Shown here one piece after another: positions 14,883-22,427 of a stretch of 29,505 nucleotides of DNA; position 1 is the stretch's first letter, and every line of letters starts with the position of its first letter. A model generated the notes under the pieces. That model was not told the DNA's origin, searched no databases, and saw nothing but the letters and a program-made list of their open reading frames with translations. Source of the stretch: an uncultured Collinsella sp. (GTDB lineage Bacteria > Actinomycetota > Coriobacteriia > Coriobacteriales > Coriobacteriaceae); the NCBI GenBank assembly GCA_958429225.1, contig CAUAJB010000019.1, positions 1 to 29,505 on the forward strand, read 5' to 3'. Made by a program: the position numbers and the translations under genes.

Positions 14883-14929
14883 GGGATGGATCTTCTCCGG
14901 CGACTGCCGACGGATCCATCCCATTTTTA
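14883..14929 (+). terminator. Terminator after the DUF2207 gene
   Basis: GGGATGGATC (14883-14892) pairs with GATCCATCCC (14913-14922), then ATTTTTAT. Confidence 0.88.
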
Positions 14930-14942
14930 TGCGCTACCTACG

Positions 14943-14990
14943 AAGACTGTCCCCAACGACTAGTCACTGGGAACGTTCCTAAATGACTAG
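14943..14990. repeat. Diverged copy of the GGGGAC repeat, with CTAGTCA inverted repeats
   Basis: The minus strand carries TTGGGGACAGTCTT (14956-14943), while the plus strand carries CTGGGAACGTTCCT further along. The two cores point at each other around GACTAGTCA. It lies between the DUF2207 terminator and the end of the GNAT gene. Confidence 0.65.
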
Positions 14991-15005
14991 GTATGGCTGC
15001 CAGGT

Positions 15006-15647
15006 TTAGGCTGTTAGGTCGAGTTCGTAGAGGAAGCTTTCGCGCGGCATGTCGTGACGGCGCTCTTCGCGGTTGGCGCGGTGCGTGGCCGTGCGCTTAA
15101 AGCCGTGCAGCTCGTAGAACTTCCACGAGCAGTTGGAGTCGGTGTACAGGTGCGCCCTCGTCGCTCCAAGCGAGGACAGGTGCGAGACTGCGGCATCGAG
15201 CAGAACCGTGCCAACGCCCAGGCCATGGACATCGCGATCCACGGCAAGCAGCGTGACCTCGTTGTCGTGCAGCAACGGGCTGTTCTCGAGCAGGCGGTTG
15301 TTGGTTCGGATGGTTGCGCGCACAAACGAGAGATACTCAGCGCAGGCATCGGGCTCCAGCTCACGCATCTGCGATAGCAGCGCGCGTTCGGTATCCATCC
15401 AATGCTCGTTGATAGCGACGCCGGAGTTCTGTCCTGCGCGTGCAAGTGCAATGCCGCGCGCCTCGCCGTCAATCACCGCAACCTGTGAAAACGTCGACGA
15501 CGAAAGGCAGTAGGCGAGGTCGCACGCGGCCTCAAGGCGGTTGTACTCATCGTTATCCGAATTGTTATGCCAAAGCTGCTGCAGAATCAGCGCGATGGCG
15601 TCGAAGTCTTCGGTATCAAACGGTCGGTAGAGAACCCGCGAGACCAT
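15006..15647 (-). CDS. GNAT family N-acetyltransferase
   Basis: 213 aa. The acetyl-CoA-binding motif A is clear: LLAVDRDVHGLGVGTVLLDAAVSHL (about 133-157), with the V-x-x-x-G-x-G loop. A following strand/helix reads ATRAHLYTDSNCSWKFYELHGFKR, the motif B region with the Tyr that often acts as general acid. The N-terminal half carries substrate-binding helices and a stretch of about 60 residues without obvious family identity. The ribosome site AAAGAGG lies 5 nt before the ATG. A single-gene unit, divergent from purH. The substrate (amine, antibiotic, peptide N-terminus or other) cannot be told. Confidence 0.88.
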   Translation of the reverse strand: MVSRVLYRPFDTEDFDAIALILQQLWHNNSDNDEYNRLEAACDLAYCLSSSTFSQVAVIDGEARGIALARAGQNSGVAINEHWMDTERALLSQMRELEPDACAEYLSFVRATIRTNNRLLENSPLLHDNEVTLLAVDRDVHGLGVGTVLLDAAVSHLSSLGATRAHLYTDSNCSWKFYELHGFKRTATHRANREERRHDMPRESFLYELDLTA

Positions 15648-15924
15648 GGTGCCTCTTTCTTTCGCGGATGCATATCGAGCACAGTTCTACCACGCTATTG
15701 ACATCGAATTATGGTGCCCCTGTGTTCCATGAACTCACCGTGCCCGGTGCCGTGCCCATCCCCTCCGCGTGCAAACTTTTTCTGCACATGCGCCCGTTGC
15801 GGGGTGCATCGATGCGCTCGATGCGCTACATTGAATCAGTATTTTCAATGCCGCTGCGCGAGCGCTGCAGATCGACGTATCACCGACTCACAGAGCACGG
15901 CGGCGTACCAGACAGGAGGACTGC

Positions 15925-17532
15925 ATGGGATCTGATGTGAAGATCGCACGCGCGTTGATCTCGGTTACCGATAAGACGGGCGTCGTCGATTTCGCACGGA
16001 CGCTGGTCGATGACTTTGGCGTCGAGATCATCTCTACGGGCGGCACGGCTCGTGCCATCGAGGACGCGGGCGTTCCCGTAACCCCCATCGAGGAGTTCAC
16101 GGGCTATCCCGAGATGATGGACGGCCGCGTTAAGACCCTGCACCCCAAGGTTCACGGCGCGCTGCTGGCCCGCCGCGATTCCGAGCAGCACATGCAGGAG
16201 GCCGCTCAGCACGGCATTAAGCTGATCGACCTGGTCGTCGTCAACCTGTACGAGTTCGAGAAGACCGTCGCCAACGCCGAGGTCACCTTCGCGGATGCCA
16301 TCGAGCACATCGACATCGGTGGCCCCTCCATGCTGCGCTCTGCCGCCAAGAACGCCACGAGCGTTACCGTCATTTCCGACCCTGTCGACTATGATGCCGT
16401 CCTGGCCGAGATGCACGAGACCGGTGGCTGCACCACGCTTTCCACCCGTCGTCGCCTGCAGGTGAAGGTCTACCAGACCACCGCCGCCTACGACACGGCT
16501 ATTTCCCGTTGGCTTGCCGCCCAGGCAAGCGACGTGGCGGACACCTCTGCCAAGCTCGAGATTTCGCTGGAGAAGGTCGACGACCTGCGCTATGGCGAGA
16601 ATCCTCAGCAGAAGGCTACGGTCTACCGCTTTGCCGAGGGCTGCGAGAACACCGCGAGCTCGCAGTTCCCGCTCGTTGGCTCCGAGCAGATCCAGGGCAA
16701 GCCGCTCAGCTACAACAACTATCTGGATGCCGATGCCGCTTGGAACCTGGTCCGCGAGTTCGACGAGCCGGCCTGCGTGATCCTCAAGCACCAGAACCCC
16801 TGCGGTTCCGCCGTTGCCGAGGACATCACGGCCGCCTACGACCGCGCCTTCGCCTGCGATCCCAAGAGCGCCTTTGGCGGCATCATCGCCTGCAATCGCG
16901 AGGTTCCCTATGAGCTGGTCGAGCACTTTGCCGATCAGAACAAGCAGTTCGTCGAGGTTATCATCGCCCCGAGCTACACTGCCGAGGCGCTCGAGCGCAT
17001 GGCCAAGCGTCCCAACCTGCGCGTGCTGGCCACCGGTGGCGTGGACCACGGCGCCCAGGTGGAGCTGCGTTCCATTGACGGCGGCATGCTGGTGCAGGAA
17101 GTCGACCACGTGACCGAGGATCCTGCGACCTTTACGTTCCCCACCGACCGCAAGCCCACCGACGCCGAGATGGCCGAGCTTGAGTTTGCCTGGAAGGTCT
17201 GCAAGGGCGTTAAGTCCAACGCCATCTTGGTCTCCAAAGGCAAGGCCGGCATTGGCATGGGCCCGGGTCAGCCTAACCGCGTTGACTCCGCACTGCTTGC
17301 CTGCGAGCGTGCCGAGGACTTCTGCGAGCGCGAGGGCGTGGAGAAGGGCGGCTTTGCCTGTGCAAGCGACGCGTTCTTCCCGTTCCGCGACAACGTCGAC
17401 GTGCTTGCTGCGCACGGCGTGACCTGCATCATCCAGCCCGGCGGCTCCAAGCGCGACGACGAGAGCATCCAGGCCTGCAATGAGCATGGCATCGCGATGG
17501 TCTTTACGGGCGCCCGCCACTTTAGGCACTAA
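15925..17532 (+). CDS. purH: Bifunctional AICAR formyltransferase / IMP cyclohydrolase
   Basis: Carries out the last two steps of IMP synthesis: formylation of AICAR with 10-formyl-THF, then ring closure. At 535 aa it is full length. The N-terminal IMP cyclohydrolase (MGS-like) domain has ISTGGTARAI and GRVKTLHPKVHGALLARR (67-84). The C-terminal transformylase has RYGENPQQKA and the catalytic KHQNPCG (K288, H289), followed by KSAFGGIIACNREV. It ends FTGARHFRH. A strong AGGAGG site lies 5 nt before the ATG. No other pur genes are adjacent. Upstream (15810-15827) is a direct repeat of CGATGCGCT beside a TACATT that could be a -10, a possible regulatory site. No purine riboswitch was recognised. 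Confidence 0.98.
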   Translation: MGSDVKIARALISVTDKTGVVDFARTLVDDFGVEIISTGGTARAIEDAGVPVTPIEEFTGYPEMMDGRVKTLHPKVHGALLARRDSEQHMQEAAQHGIKLIDLVVVNLYEFEKTVANAEVTFADAIEHIDIGGPSMLRSAAKNATSVTVISDPVDYDAVLAEMHETGGCTTLSTRRRLQVKVYQTTAAYDTAISRWLAAQASDVADTSAKLEISLEKVDDLRYGENPQQKATVYRFAEGCENTASSQFPLVGSEQIQGKPLSYNNYLDADAAWNLVREFDEPACVILKHQNPCGSAVAEDITAAYDRAFACDPKSAFGGIIACNREVPYELVEHFADQNKQFVEVIIAPSYTAEALERMAKRPNLRVLATGGVDHGAQVELRSIDGGMLVQEVDHVTEDPATFTFPTDRKPTDAEMAELEFAWKVCKGVKSNAILVSKGKAGIGMGPGQPNRVDSALLACERAEDFCEREGVEKGGFACASDAFFPFRDNVDVLAAHGVTCIIQPGGSKRDDESIQACNEHGIAMVFTGARHFRH

Positions 17533-17561
17533 GTTTCGCCCCGGGACAAAATAATCTCTGC

Positions 17562-17597
17562 AAAAGACGGTCGCTCCGTTTGGAGGGCCGTCTTTTT
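17562..17597 (+). terminator. Terminator after purH
   Basis: AAAAGACGG (17562-17570) pairs with CCGTCTTTT beginning at 17588, with an inner CTCC-GTTT-GGAG stem, ending in TTTTT. Confidence 0.9.
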
Positions 17598-17599
17598 GG

Positions 17600-17605
17600 T
17601 ATAAG
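17600..17605 (+). promoter_or_regulatory. -10 box for the gene at 17638
   Basis: TATAAG (5/6) sits immediately after the purH terminator. The inferred transcript start near 17612 would leave an ATG at 17614 almost leaderless, and gives the ATG at 17638 a 25-nt leader with GAAAGG as ribosome site. Confidence 0.45.
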
Positions 17606-17637
17606 AGGACGGAATGACTAACACGAAAGGTACAACC

Positions 17638-18345
17638 ATGCCCCAGATTGATGATGCCGAGCTGTTTGGCAATGCCGATGATCAGCGTGCGTACGAGGAC
17701 TTTTGCGCCAATCAGGAGGCGGTCGAGAAGTTTACGCTCGACAAGCCCGCGCTTGTCTGCCGTTGGCGCATGTCCAATAAAAAGGTGCCCATGCTCAACC
17801 GCCACATTCGCGCACTGTCCGAGCGCTTGGTGCAGAGCGAGCCGCTTACCCATAACATGCTCAGCTGGGCCAAGCAGCACGTTGAGTGGTCGCTTGCCGA
17901 GGGCGATTACACCGCGCGCGACGGTGTGCTCATGCTGGTGATCGACGTTAACGGCAACGCCGCCATGACGGTGGGGGAGTACGAGCCGCGCGCCGATACG
18001 TCGGCCAAGGCGCTGCGTGCCCGCTCCGCCGAGGCCCGCTCCGAGGCCGACGAAACCGGCGTGGCGCCCGAGCTGCTCGCCGCCGTCGATAACGGCGAGC
18101 TTGCCTTTGTGGCGCCAGCGGACGAGTGCCTGTGCGGCACGGCGACACTCATCGAGCAGCTGGCCCAGACCAAGGGCATCCCGGTCACGCGCGTAGACAT
18201 TCCCGCGCAGCTCAAGGGCGCGCTGTTCCTAGTGAGCGACGAGCACGGCGTGGTCCCCGCTGCCGACGGTGACGCCGCCGAGGCCGATGCCGCGACGGTC
18301 GCCTTCTTTGCCGACGGCTACGAAAAGCTCCGCGCCCGCCGCTAA
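17638..18345 (+). CDS. Conserved-looking protein of unknown function
   Basis: 235 aa, not recognised. No signal peptide or membrane segment is seen, so it is probably cytosolic. The N-terminal half is helical and charged (QRAYEDFCANQEAVEKF, LNRHIRALSERLVQ), followed by a strand-like GVLMLVIDVNGNAAMTVGEYEP. The middle carries an Arg/Glu/Ala-rich helix, and the C-terminal part has LAFVAPADECLCGTATLIEQLAQ with two close cysteines. Codon use fits the neighbours, which supports a real resident gene. The start at 17638 (GAAAGG site) is preferred over 17614 given the nearby -10 box, but the earlier ATG is possible. Single-gene unit between purH and the two-component pair. Confidence 0.7.
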   Translation: MPQIDDAELFGNADDQRAYEDFCANQEAVEKFTLDKPALVCRWRMSNKKVPMLNRHIRALSERLVQSEPLTHNMLSWAKQHVEWSLAEGDYTARDGVLMLVIDVNGNAAMTVGEYEPRADTSAKALRARSAEARSEADETGVAPELLAAVDNGELAFVAPADECLCGTATLIEQLAQTKGIPVTRVDIPAQLKGALFLVSDEHGVVPAADGDAAEADAATVAFFADGYEKLRARR

Positions 18346-18356
18346 ATGATGTTTCT

Positions 18357-18393
18357 GGGACGGGGATTAAAAAATCATTTTGGTCCCCGTCCC
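18357..18393. repeat. GGGACGGGGA hairpin after the unknown gene
   Basis: GGGACGGGGA (18357-18366) and TCCCCGTCCC (18384-18393), with an A/T-rich 17-nt centre that can pair partly with itself. It starts 12 nt after the stop at 18345. It could act as a terminator, but T's lie inside the loop and not after the stem. A GGGACGGGG string also lies near 5410-5418. Confidence 0.7.
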
Positions 18394-18485
18394 CATCGCG
18401 AGCGTGAGGCGGACAAAACGCCCCCGCTCGCGAACAGTTCTGTCACCTTGGCGCCGCGCGCGGCGTTCGCCTACGGATTTGCGGG

Positions 18486-18491
18486 CATAAT
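18486..18491 (+). promoter_or_regulatory. -10 box for the BceRS-like pair
   Basis: CATAAT within GGGCATAATG, about 32 nt before the regulator ATG; the same string precedes eno. No clear -35. Confidence 0.35.
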
Positions 18492-18523
18492 GACGGCAAG
18501 AAACCAAGAGGGGAGCGGAATCC

Positions 18524-19195
18524 ATGGCGCTGATCTATATCGTTGAGGACGACGAGCCCATTCGTCGCGAGCTTGCCGATATCCTTGCCCGTGCCGGTTT
18601 TGAGGTCGAGGCTTGCGAATCGTTCGAGCATGTCTCGCGCGATATTCTCGCCGCCGCGCCCGACCTGGTGCTGCTTGACCTGACGCTTCCCGTCAAGGAC
18701 GGCCAGCATATCTGCCATGAGGTTCGCCGCGAATCTGAGGTTCCCATCATCGTCCTCACCTCGCGCACGACCGAGATTGACGAGGTCATGGCCATGACGC
18801 TCGGCGCGGACGACTTTGTTCCCAAGCCTTACAGCGCCCGTGTGCTTGTGGCGCGCATCAACGCACTGCTGCGTCGCACCGCGGCGGCGGGCGAGCGCAG
18901 CACACTTGTCCACAAGGGCCTGGAACTCGATCTCGCTCGCTCCATGGTCACCAACATGCAAACCGGCACCAGTACCGAGCTCACCAAAAACGAGCTGCGT
19001 ATCCTCTCGCTGCTTCTGAGCCGTGCGGGCAAGATCGTTTCGCGCTCGGCTATCATGCAGGACCTGTGGGACTCCGACGCCTTCGTGGACGACAATACGC
19101 TCACCGTCAACATCAACCGCCTGCGCACCACGCTTGAAAAAATCGGCATCAAGGGGTATTTGACGACGCACCGCGGCCAGGGCTATTCGGTCTAG
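18524..19195 (+). CDS. OmpR/BceR-type response regulator
   Basis: 223 aa. The receiver has DD at 9-10, phosphoacceptor D52 (VLLDLTLPVKDG), T79/S80 and K101 (VPKPYSARVL). The winged-helix effector spans about 130-223, ending INRLRTTLEKIGIKGYLTTHRGQGYSV. The form LRTTLEKIG..GYLTTHRGQGY is the style of BceR/VraR-neighbour regulators of cell-envelope antibiotic response. The ribosome site GGGGAG lies before the ATG. The kinase gene starts 9 bp after the stop. Targets are unknown; no BceAB-like ABC transporter is in the window. Confidence 0.93.
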   Translation: MALIYIVEDDEPIRRELADILARAGFEVEACESFEHVSRDILAAAPDLVLLDLTLPVKDGQHICHEVRRESEVPIIVLTSRTTEIDEVMAMTLGADDFVPKPYSARVLVARINALLRRTAAAGERSTLVHKGLELDLARSMVTNMQTGTSTELTKNELRILSLLLSRAGKIVSRSAIMQDLWDSDAFVDDNTLTVNINRLRTTLEKIGIKGYLTTHRGQGYSV

Positions 19196-19204
19196 GGGCC
19201 GGCT

Positions 19205-20248
19205 ATGTCGTTTGCCAAATTCTTCAAAGATGCGCTGCTTCCCGTCGCCGTGTGGACGTGCGGCGTGCTGCTGAGCTGCTTTGTGCTGACGGTCGCCGGC
19301 GCACCCGTTTCTATCGTGGTCGTGGCGGTCGGCGTGTCCTTTATCTTCGGTATGCTCGGCATCGTGATCGAGTACGCTCGCCGTCGCCGTTTTCTGCGTC
19401 AGTTGGAGCGTGCGGCAGAGGAGCTCGAGAGTCCCGCATGGGTGCAGGAGATGGTGCAATATCCGACCTATGCTGAGGGCGAGCTCGAGTACGAGGTCTT
19501 GCGCCGGGTGGGCAAAGCCGCTTGTGACGAGGTTGCCGAAGGCAGGCGCCAGACCGATGACTATCGCGACTATATCGAGAGCTGGGTCCACGAGGCCAAG
19601 CTGCCTCTGGCGGCAGCCCATCTGATTTTGGAAAACCTGGACGGCAGCGAAGATGATCTGTCGCGCGTAGATGACCTCGGTCGCGAGCTTGCCCGCGTGG
19701 AGCGCTATATCGACCAGGCGCTCTACTATGCGCGCTCGGAGGTTGTGGAGCGCGATTACCTGATTCGTCGCTGGGACCTTAAGACCTTGGTGACGGGTGC
19801 GATTAAAGCCAACGCCCGCGAGCTCATCGCGGTGCACGTGGCTCCGGTGTGCGAGAACCTCGACTTTGAGGTCTTTACCGACGAGAAGTGGCTCGAGTTT
19901 ATTTTGGGCCAACTCATTCAGAACAGCATTAAATATGCGCGCGAGGACGGCGCAAAGATCGTGTTTTCGGGCGCGCTGTTGGACGAAGGCCTGGCAAGCG
20001 AGCGCATCGAGCTCACCGTTGCGGACAACGGCTGCGGCGTGAGTGCGGCCGACTTGCCGCGCGTGTTCGAGAAGGGCTTTACCGGCGACAACGGCCGCAC
20101 CACCAAGCGCGCAACGGGCATCGGCCTCTACCTGGTGGCGCGCCTGTGCTCCAAGATGGGCATCGACGTCACCGCAGCATCCGAGCCCGGCGAAGGCTTC
20201 GTCGTAACGTTTGCCTTCTCAACCAACAAGTTTCAATACTTCGAGTAA
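19205..20248 (+). CDS. Intramembrane-sensing histidine kinase, BceS-like
   Basis: 347 aa. Two membrane helices (about 11-30 and 35-56) are separated by only a few residues, so there is almost no external sensor. This is the hallmark of intramembrane-sensing kinases such as BceS, which detect antimicrobial peptides through an ABC transporter partner. The phosphoacceptor is H129 in YIESWVHEAKLPLAAAHL, matching the BceS-type WVHE.K.P box. ATPase motifs are IQNSIKYA (N), ADNGCGV (G1), FEKGFTG (F) and ATGIGLYLV (G2). Start by GGGG spacing, 9 bp after the regulator. Terminator at 20300. Confidence 0.92.
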   Translation: MSFAKFFKDALLPVAVWTCGVLLSCFVLTVAGAPVSIVVVAVGVSFIFGMLGIVIEYARRRRFLRQLERAAEELESPAWVQEMVQYPTYAEGELEYEVLRRVGKAACDEVAEGRRQTDDYRDYIESWVHEAKLPLAAAHLILENLDGSEDDLSRVDDLGRELARVERYIDQALYYARSEVVERDYLIRRWDLKTLVTGAIKANARELIAVHVAPVCENLDFEVFTDEKWLEFILGQLIQNSIKYAREDGAKIVFSGALLDEGLASERIELTVADNGCGVSAADLPRVFEKGFTGDNGRTTKRATGIGLYLVARLCSKMGIDVTAASEPGEGFVVTFAFSTNKFQYFE

Positions 20249-20299
20249 CGCACACGGCAGACGCCCACCCAAACAAAAACGTGCCGCCCCAAACAAAAC

Positions 20300-20334
20300 G
20301 TGCCGCCCCAAACGGGGCGGCACGCCATTCTTCT
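20300..20334 (+). terminator. Terminator after the BceS-like kinase
   Basis: A perfect 10-bp stem GTGCCGCCCC-AAAC-GGGGCGGCAC (20300-20323), then GCCATTCTTCT. A direct duplicate of the preceding AAACAAAACGTGCCGCCCC lies just before it (20272-20290), so the left arm is present twice. Confidence 0.75.
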
Positions 20335-20350
20335 ATCAGACAACTCGCTG

Positions 20351-20477
20351 AAGTAAGGCTGCGAAGGCCGCGGGGCCGGGAGGGGTTTCCTAAGGGCACA
20401 TCCCGCAGCCGCAACGCGGCGAGGACGTGCCCGTGGAAACCCCGCAGGCCCCGCGGCCGGTGGGAGCAACGCTACTT
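20351..20477. repeat. Nested 127-nt palindrome overlapping the end of uspA
   Basis: Paired blocks from outside in: AAGTA (20351)/TACTT (20473); GGCCGCGGGGCC (20366-20377)/GGCCCCGCGGCC (20447-20458); GGGGTTTCC (20382-20390)/GGAAACCCC (20435-20443); GGGCAC (20394)/GTGCCC (20427); inner GCCGC-AAC-GCGGC (20408-20420). The outer arm runs into the uspA stop codon. It could be a terminator for uspA or an inserted palindrome. Confidence 0.85.
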
Positions 20478-20909
20478 CACGACCAAGATGTCGCAGTCGG
20501 TATTGCGCAGCAGGAACGTCGAAATCGAGCCCAGGAGCGCATACTTGATCGAGGACAGGCCGCGTGCGCCGCAGAGCACCAGGTCGGGCTTGACCACGTC
20601 GAGCATCTCGTCCTTGAGCGTCTCGCGAATACGGCCGGCGCGAATCATGACCTCGACCTCGGGAATATCGGGATTGGCCTTGGCCTCTTCGAGCTGCTTG
20701 GCGATGGAGTTCTTAAATGCCTCCTCTAGGCCGTTGACCAGGTCGACCGGATAGGAACCGGCGCTCTCGAGCGCCGTGGAATCGATAACGTGGCCGATGA
20801 TCAGCTTGGCGCCGTTGTTCGCGGCGACCTTGATGGCGCGTGCGAGCACAAAATCCTGCTGCTCAGTACCGTCGAGTGAAACAAATACCTTGGTGTAGCC
20901 CTCGTTCAT
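20472..20909 (-). CDS. Universal stress protein, UspA family
   Basis: 145 aa, a single Usp domain of usual length. It has the N-terminal strand KVFVSLDGTEQQDFVLARA and the complete ATP-binding signature G-x2-G-x9-G-S: G114-A-R-G117 ... G127-S128 (CGARGLSSIKYALLGSIST). This suggests a nucleotide-binding Usp. The ribosome site AAGGAGG before the ATG is near perfect, consistent with high expression. Single-gene unit; a possible -10 TATAAC lies at 21005-21000 on the minus strand. The specific stress role is not predictable. Confidence 0.94.
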   Translation of the reverse strand: MNEGYTKVFVSLDGTEQQDFVLARAIKVAANNGAKLIIGHVIDSTALESAGSYPVDLVNGLEEAFKNSIAKQLEEAKANPDIPEVEVMIRAGRIRETLKDEMLDVVKPDLVLCGARGLSSIKYALLGSISTFLLRNTDCDILVVK

Positions 20910-20999
20910 GGTTTCCTCCTTGGTCTATCGCACGGGCGCGGGGCTCGTGCGTCGGGCGGGCGCGGGCGCGTTGGCCGCCGGACACTTTATCTTGTTGCA

Positions 21000-21005
21000 G
21001 TTATA
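21000..21005 (-). promoter_or_regulatory. Possible -10 box for uspA
   Basis: Minus-strand TATAAC (5/6), about 90 nt before the ATG; -35 weak. A GATAAA slightly downstream (20991-20986) is an alternative. Confidence 0.3.
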
Positions 21006-21157
21006 CCCAAGGATTTCGGTTTGACCGCTCGCAATTCTGTGAACGGACGAGTTTTTTGGTAAGGGTAGGCGCAGACGCGCCCGAACGGTTGATAATGGGA
21101 CATCGCCCGCACCGTCCGCAGAACAATATCGGCGGGTGTCTAACGAGGGGGGTCCCT

Positions 21158-22138
21158 TTGGATATCATCGAGCTTCTAAAATCTGCCTTCATGGGCCTGG
21201 TCGAGGGCATCACCGAATGGCTGCCCGTCTCGTCGACGGGTCACATGATCTTGGTGGACGAGTTCGTCAAGATGAACGTGAGCGAGACGTTCTGGAATAT
21301 GTTCCTGGTCGTGATTCAGCTCGGCGCCATTCTGGCCGTCTGCGTGCTGTTTTTCCATGAGCTCAATCCGTTCTCGCCCAGCAAGGGCAAGGAGGGCCGT
21401 CGCGACACCTGGGTGCTGTGGGGCAAGATTGTGCTCGGTTGCATTCCTGCGGCGGCGATCGGCCTGCCGCTCAACGACTGGATGGAGGAGCATTTCTACA
21501 ATGCTCCCGTCGTGGCGCTGGCGCTCATTGTGTACGGCGTGCTGTTTATCGTGATCGAGAACTGGCGCGCGAGCAAGCGCGAGGAAATGGCCGTTGCCGG
21601 TTCGTTTGGTTCGCGTGCTGTGGCGTCGGGTGGACGTCCCGCCGGTGCGCACTTTGCGGCGCCCGCCGCGGCTACCGCTGAGGATGAGGACGATGACGAG
21701 AATCTGGACTTTGGCTCCATCGCCACGCTCGAGGACCTGAGCTGGAAGACTGCACTGGGTATCGGCTGCTTCCAGGTGCTTTCGCTGGTGCCGGGCACGT
21801 CGCGCTCCGGCTCCACCATCATCGGCGGCCTGCTTTTGGGCTGCACGCGTTCGGTGGCGTCCAAGTTTACGTTCTTCCTGGCCATCCCTGTCATGTTTGG
21901 CGCGAGTGCGCTCAAGCTGGTCAAGTACTTTATCAAGGGCGGCACGTTCGGCGCCAACGAGGTCGCTATCTTGGGCGTGGGCTGCGTTGTGGCCTTTGTG
22001 GTTTCGCTCATCGCCATCAAGTGGCTCATGGGCTTCGTTCGCCGTCACGACTTCAAGTGCTTCGGTGTTTACCGCATTATCCTGGGCATCGTAGTGCTCG
22101 CATACTTCTTCGTTCTGGAGCCGATGCTCGGCCTGTAA
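21158..22138 (+). CDS. uppP: Undecaprenyl-diphosphatase (UppP/BacA)
   Basis: An integral membrane enzyme that dephosphorylates undecaprenyl diphosphate so the lipid carrier can be reused for peptidoglycan synthesis; it also gives bacitracin tolerance. 326 aa. The two active-site motifs are present: VEGITEWLPVSSTGHM near the N-terminus and LVPGTSRSGSTIIGG. The start is TTG at 21158, chosen because GAGGGGGG lies 5 nt before it and the protein then begins as typical UppP (xDIIELLKSAFMGLVEG). An in-frame ATG 66 bp upstream would add a Pro/Arg-rich tail with no ribosome site. Oddity: residues about 136-195 hold a polar, Ala/Gly-rich loop with an acidic run EDEDDDEN, absent from compact UppP proteins. 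Confidence 0.94.
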   Translation: MDIIELLKSAFMGLVEGITEWLPVSSTGHMILVDEFVKMNVSETFWNMFLVVIQLGAILAVCVLFFHELNPFSPSKGKEGRRDTWVLWGKIVLGCIPAAAIGLPLNDWMEEHFYNAPVVALALIVYGVLFIVIENWRASKREEMAVAGSFGSRAVASGGRPAGAHFAAPAAATAEDEDDDENLDFGSIATLEDLSWKTALGIGCFQVLSLVPGTSRSGSTIIGGLLLGCTRSVASKFTFFLAIPVMFGASALKLVKYFIKGGTFGANEVAILGVGCVVAFVVSLIAIKWLMGFVRRHDFKCFGVYRIILGIVVLAYFFVLEPMLGL

Positions 22139-22185
22139 CTTGGTTGACGCTGCGCGGCGGCCAGAGAGACAACTTGTCATTCAAA

Positions 22186-22224
22186 GAGGGCGGCATGACC
22201 AAAAGGTCTATGCCGCCCCCTTTT
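22186..22224 (+). terminator. Terminator after uppP
   Basis: GGGCGGCATGACC (22188-22200), loop AAAA, GGTCTATGCCGCCC (22205-22218) with one bulge, then CCTTTT. Confidence 0.88.
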
Positions 22225-22290
22225 CATGCCAATTTGTTCGCCCTGGCCGCCGCTCGCTGCTGCTACCGTGACATCGGTGGCTCTGTGATT

Positions 22291-22353
22291 GGCGCAATGG
22301 GGTCAGGTTACTTTGCACCAGCTTGGTGCAGACAAACCTGACCTCATTGCGCC
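22291..22353. repeat. 63-bp REP-like palindrome
   Basis: Left arm GGCGCAATGGGGTCAGGTT (22291-22309) and right arm AACCTGACCTCATTGCGCC (22335-22353): 19 bp with a single G:U pair. A 4-nt internal loop follows on each side, then an inner TGCACCA-GCT-TGGTGCA hairpin (22314-22330). No gene overlaps. The clean two-stem structure resembles repetitive extragenic palindromes. Confidence 0.88.
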
Positions 22354-22427
22354 AAATCCGCTGGGGCGGGCCCGATGGTGGCGGACGGAGTCGTGGTGTG
22401 ATTTGCGTCGGTGTCCGCACGGCTCGG

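Noticed and set aside
15698..15703. Perfect TTGACA upstream of purH
   Set aside because: No -10-like sequence lies 16-18 bp downstream, and it is over 200 bp from the purH start.
15880..17880. 666-codon open frame on the minus strand opposite purH
   Set aside because: It fully overlaps purH and its terminator, has no ribosome site and shows the usual antisense composition.
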